From assembly GCA_027924645.1 (NCBI GenBank), contig BSBN01000254.1, positions 15,880,501 to 15,944,500 on the forward strand: 64,000 bases of DNA, read 5' to 3'. A program made the translations under genes and the position numbers. Below, in pieces: positions 62,781 to 64,000 of this stretch. The number at the start of each line of letters is the position of its first letter. The first letter of the stretch is position 1. Below the pieces are notes generated by a model that saw only the letters and a program-made list of their open reading frames with translations, did not search any database and was not told where the DNA came from. This DNA comes from Cunninghamia lanceolata (lineage: Eukaryota > Streptophyta > Pinopsida > Cupressales > Cupressaceae).

Positions 62781-63872
62781 TGTTGATAACTAAGAGGGGG
62801 GTGAATCAGTTATCCTAAATATTCAACTTTCTATGCTTTCTAAATAGTTAATGCAACATCAGATTCTATAAGCAAGCATAACTATGAAATGTAAATAACA
62901 CCAATACACATGACACAATGATTTTGACGTGGAAACCCTGTTAAGGGAAAAAACCACGGGGTGTTTAACCCAAGATATTATTCACTGTTAGAAGAATAGA
63001 AGATACAAAATGGCACTTGCCAATTAGGGCTCACTTCCCGAGCACACTACTCACAAGAGGTTCACTGCCTACAAAAGACTTACTATTTACAAGAAGAAAA
63101 CTTGAACTGATGAAAATCATCCACACATGATGAAGTTCAGTTCTGGTTTAAGCTTAATAGACTGATCTATAGCACTTCATTCTGACTCTTCTTGAGTGAT
63201 GCTGTCCTCTTACATTCTGAACCTATTTTTCTATCTTTTATTTATTCTTCTACTTTTATTCATATTTTCACACACACAACTACTTCCTTCACATCTAAAT
63301 CCATCTTGTATATATATATCCGCACAAGTGATTTCAACACTTTTCTAGTTGGCACCCGGAATAGTCAATATTATCTCAAACTCTAGTCTGTCAGCTGAAT
63401 CCTTGCATACCAAGTAATGTGGATTAAGGATATGCTTGTAGAAGTCTTCAATCATGTCGGCCAATCATGAATGATACCTTAGGAAACTTTATCACCATCA
63501 ACATCTCATCCGGAATAACTTCTGATGCTCCACCTGTCAGTTCTTCCTCTGTCTGTTCTACTGAACTGGACCCCAATACTTGAATGCTTATATCTCTTTA
63601 TTCTTTTATTACCAAAGGCTCAATTCTTGGAATCTATCATTCAAGGTACTCCTCTTGACATTACCAAATCTGTACTTCACTGAAATACTTCCTATGAGAA
63701 ATCTGGACCTAACTGTCAAACCTTTCCACATACACTGTTCTTGCTCACTGGACCACACCACTCTTCAATCTGACTTCTGGTATAGACCCACCATGTCCTG
63801 CGGATGTGTGGGAAGAACTTTGTTACCATCAATGACAACAATCATGAAGCTCCAATGTGTCTCTTGCCAACA
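62781..63872 (-). repeat. 5' LTR of element C2
   Basis: Adjacent to the primer-binding site. It starts tgttgataactaagag and ends cttgccaaca on the plus strand. Confidence 0.9.
63307..63321 (-). promoter_or_regulatory. Candidate TATA box in the C2 5' LTR
   Basis: tgtatatatatatcc on the plus strand (GGATATATATATACA on the minus). It is kept in all three C LTRs near 43118, 56880 and 63307, about 560 bases from the inner edge. This is a candidate core promoter for minus-strand transcription; start site not determined. Confidence 0.35.
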
Positions 63873-63877
63873 GTCTG
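63873..63877. repeat. Target-site duplication GTCTG, right of C2
   Basis: Partner of 56347-56351. The flank then continues ctcattagtccgtgac, 123 bases to the end of the window, with nothing else recognised. Confidence 0.9.
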
Positions 63878-64000
63878 CTCATTAGTCCGTGACTATTTGG
63901 AAACTAGTACACAATTATCTGTCATTTTACATCTCTTTGTAGCAACATTTTGAGTAATTTATCCATTTGCTTCCATATTTACATAATTAGGGTTTTGAGC

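Larger units (their letters stand above)
56352..63872 (-). mobile_element. Element C2: complete LTR retrotransposon without recognisable pol
   Basis: LTRs of 1,091 and 1,092 bases (56352-57442 and 62781-63872) have TGTTG/CAACA ends, with GTCTG duplicated on both sides. Orientation is minus, with a tRNA-Met-type primer-binding site at 62764-62779 and a purine tract at 57443-57456. The 5.3-kb interior holds ORF1 (coiled coil plus zinc knuckles) and ORF2 (about 1,070 codons, unknown). I found no protease, RT, RNase H or integrase in any frame, so C2 must have used another element's enzymes. By eye the two LTRs differ by about 3 percent over the first 235 bases, so it is younger than B. Confidence 0.85.

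Overview
The window looks like part of a large, old, transposon-filled seed-plant genome. A conifer or another gymnosperm is my guess from the size and decay of the elements; no gene here fixes the species. It is AT-rich. I see no intact host gene, no tRNA or rRNA gene and no CRISPR array. Almost everything recognisable is a broken transposable element, and the elements sit inside one another.

Layout. 1-8.6 kb: a 0.54-kb direct repeat (18-561 and 8034-8573), then a plus-strand LTR element (F) with an LTR at 867-2430, a primer-binding site, and a glutamine-rich accessory ORF broken mostly by TAG codons. 8.6-13.84 kb: a minus-strand CACTA (En/Spm) transposon with a decayed TNP2 transposase and a terminus at 13839; a solo LTR with a perfect 5-bp target duplication lies inside it (12781-13372). 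13.84-15.3 kb: the C-terminal part of a LINE ORF2, cut by the CACTA element on one side and by an LTR on the other. 15.3-41.1 kb: a minus-strand Ty3/gypsy element of Tat type (D), with 3' LTR, polypurine tract, an antisense plant-mobile-domain ORF, a 3' region with a 4.6-kb insert of unknown origin, and a pol carrying integrase, two RNase H domains and reverse transcriptase. D is split by a 1-kb LTR (E, 26206-27225) in the integrase and by a complete 9.9-kb LTR element (B, 30231-40135, target duplication CATAG) at the start of the reverse transcriptase. B belongs to the same broad family as D but has no pol.

42.2-64 kb: two copies of a minus-strand LTR element (C) that seems to have no pol at all. 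C2 is complete (56352-63872, target duplication GTCTG). It has a tRNA-Met-type primer-binding site, an ORF1 with a coiled coil and four CCHC knuckles, and a second ORF of about 1,070 codons that I do not recognise. C1 (42594-48768) lacks its 5' end but shares the same flank and target site, so the pair arose by duplication of a segment and not by two insertions. Between them lie a 566-bp tandem repeat, a CpG-retaining stretch (52.2-53.15 kb) and a Ty1/copia RNase H remnant.

The best candidate for something undescribed is element C: a structurally complete, relatively young LTR element whose coding content is a zinc-knuckle protein plus one very long unknown protein. A second theme is that many in-frame stops are TAG where a paired copy has CAG, which fits decay by deamination at methylated CHG sites. 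All translations and alignments were done by eye.
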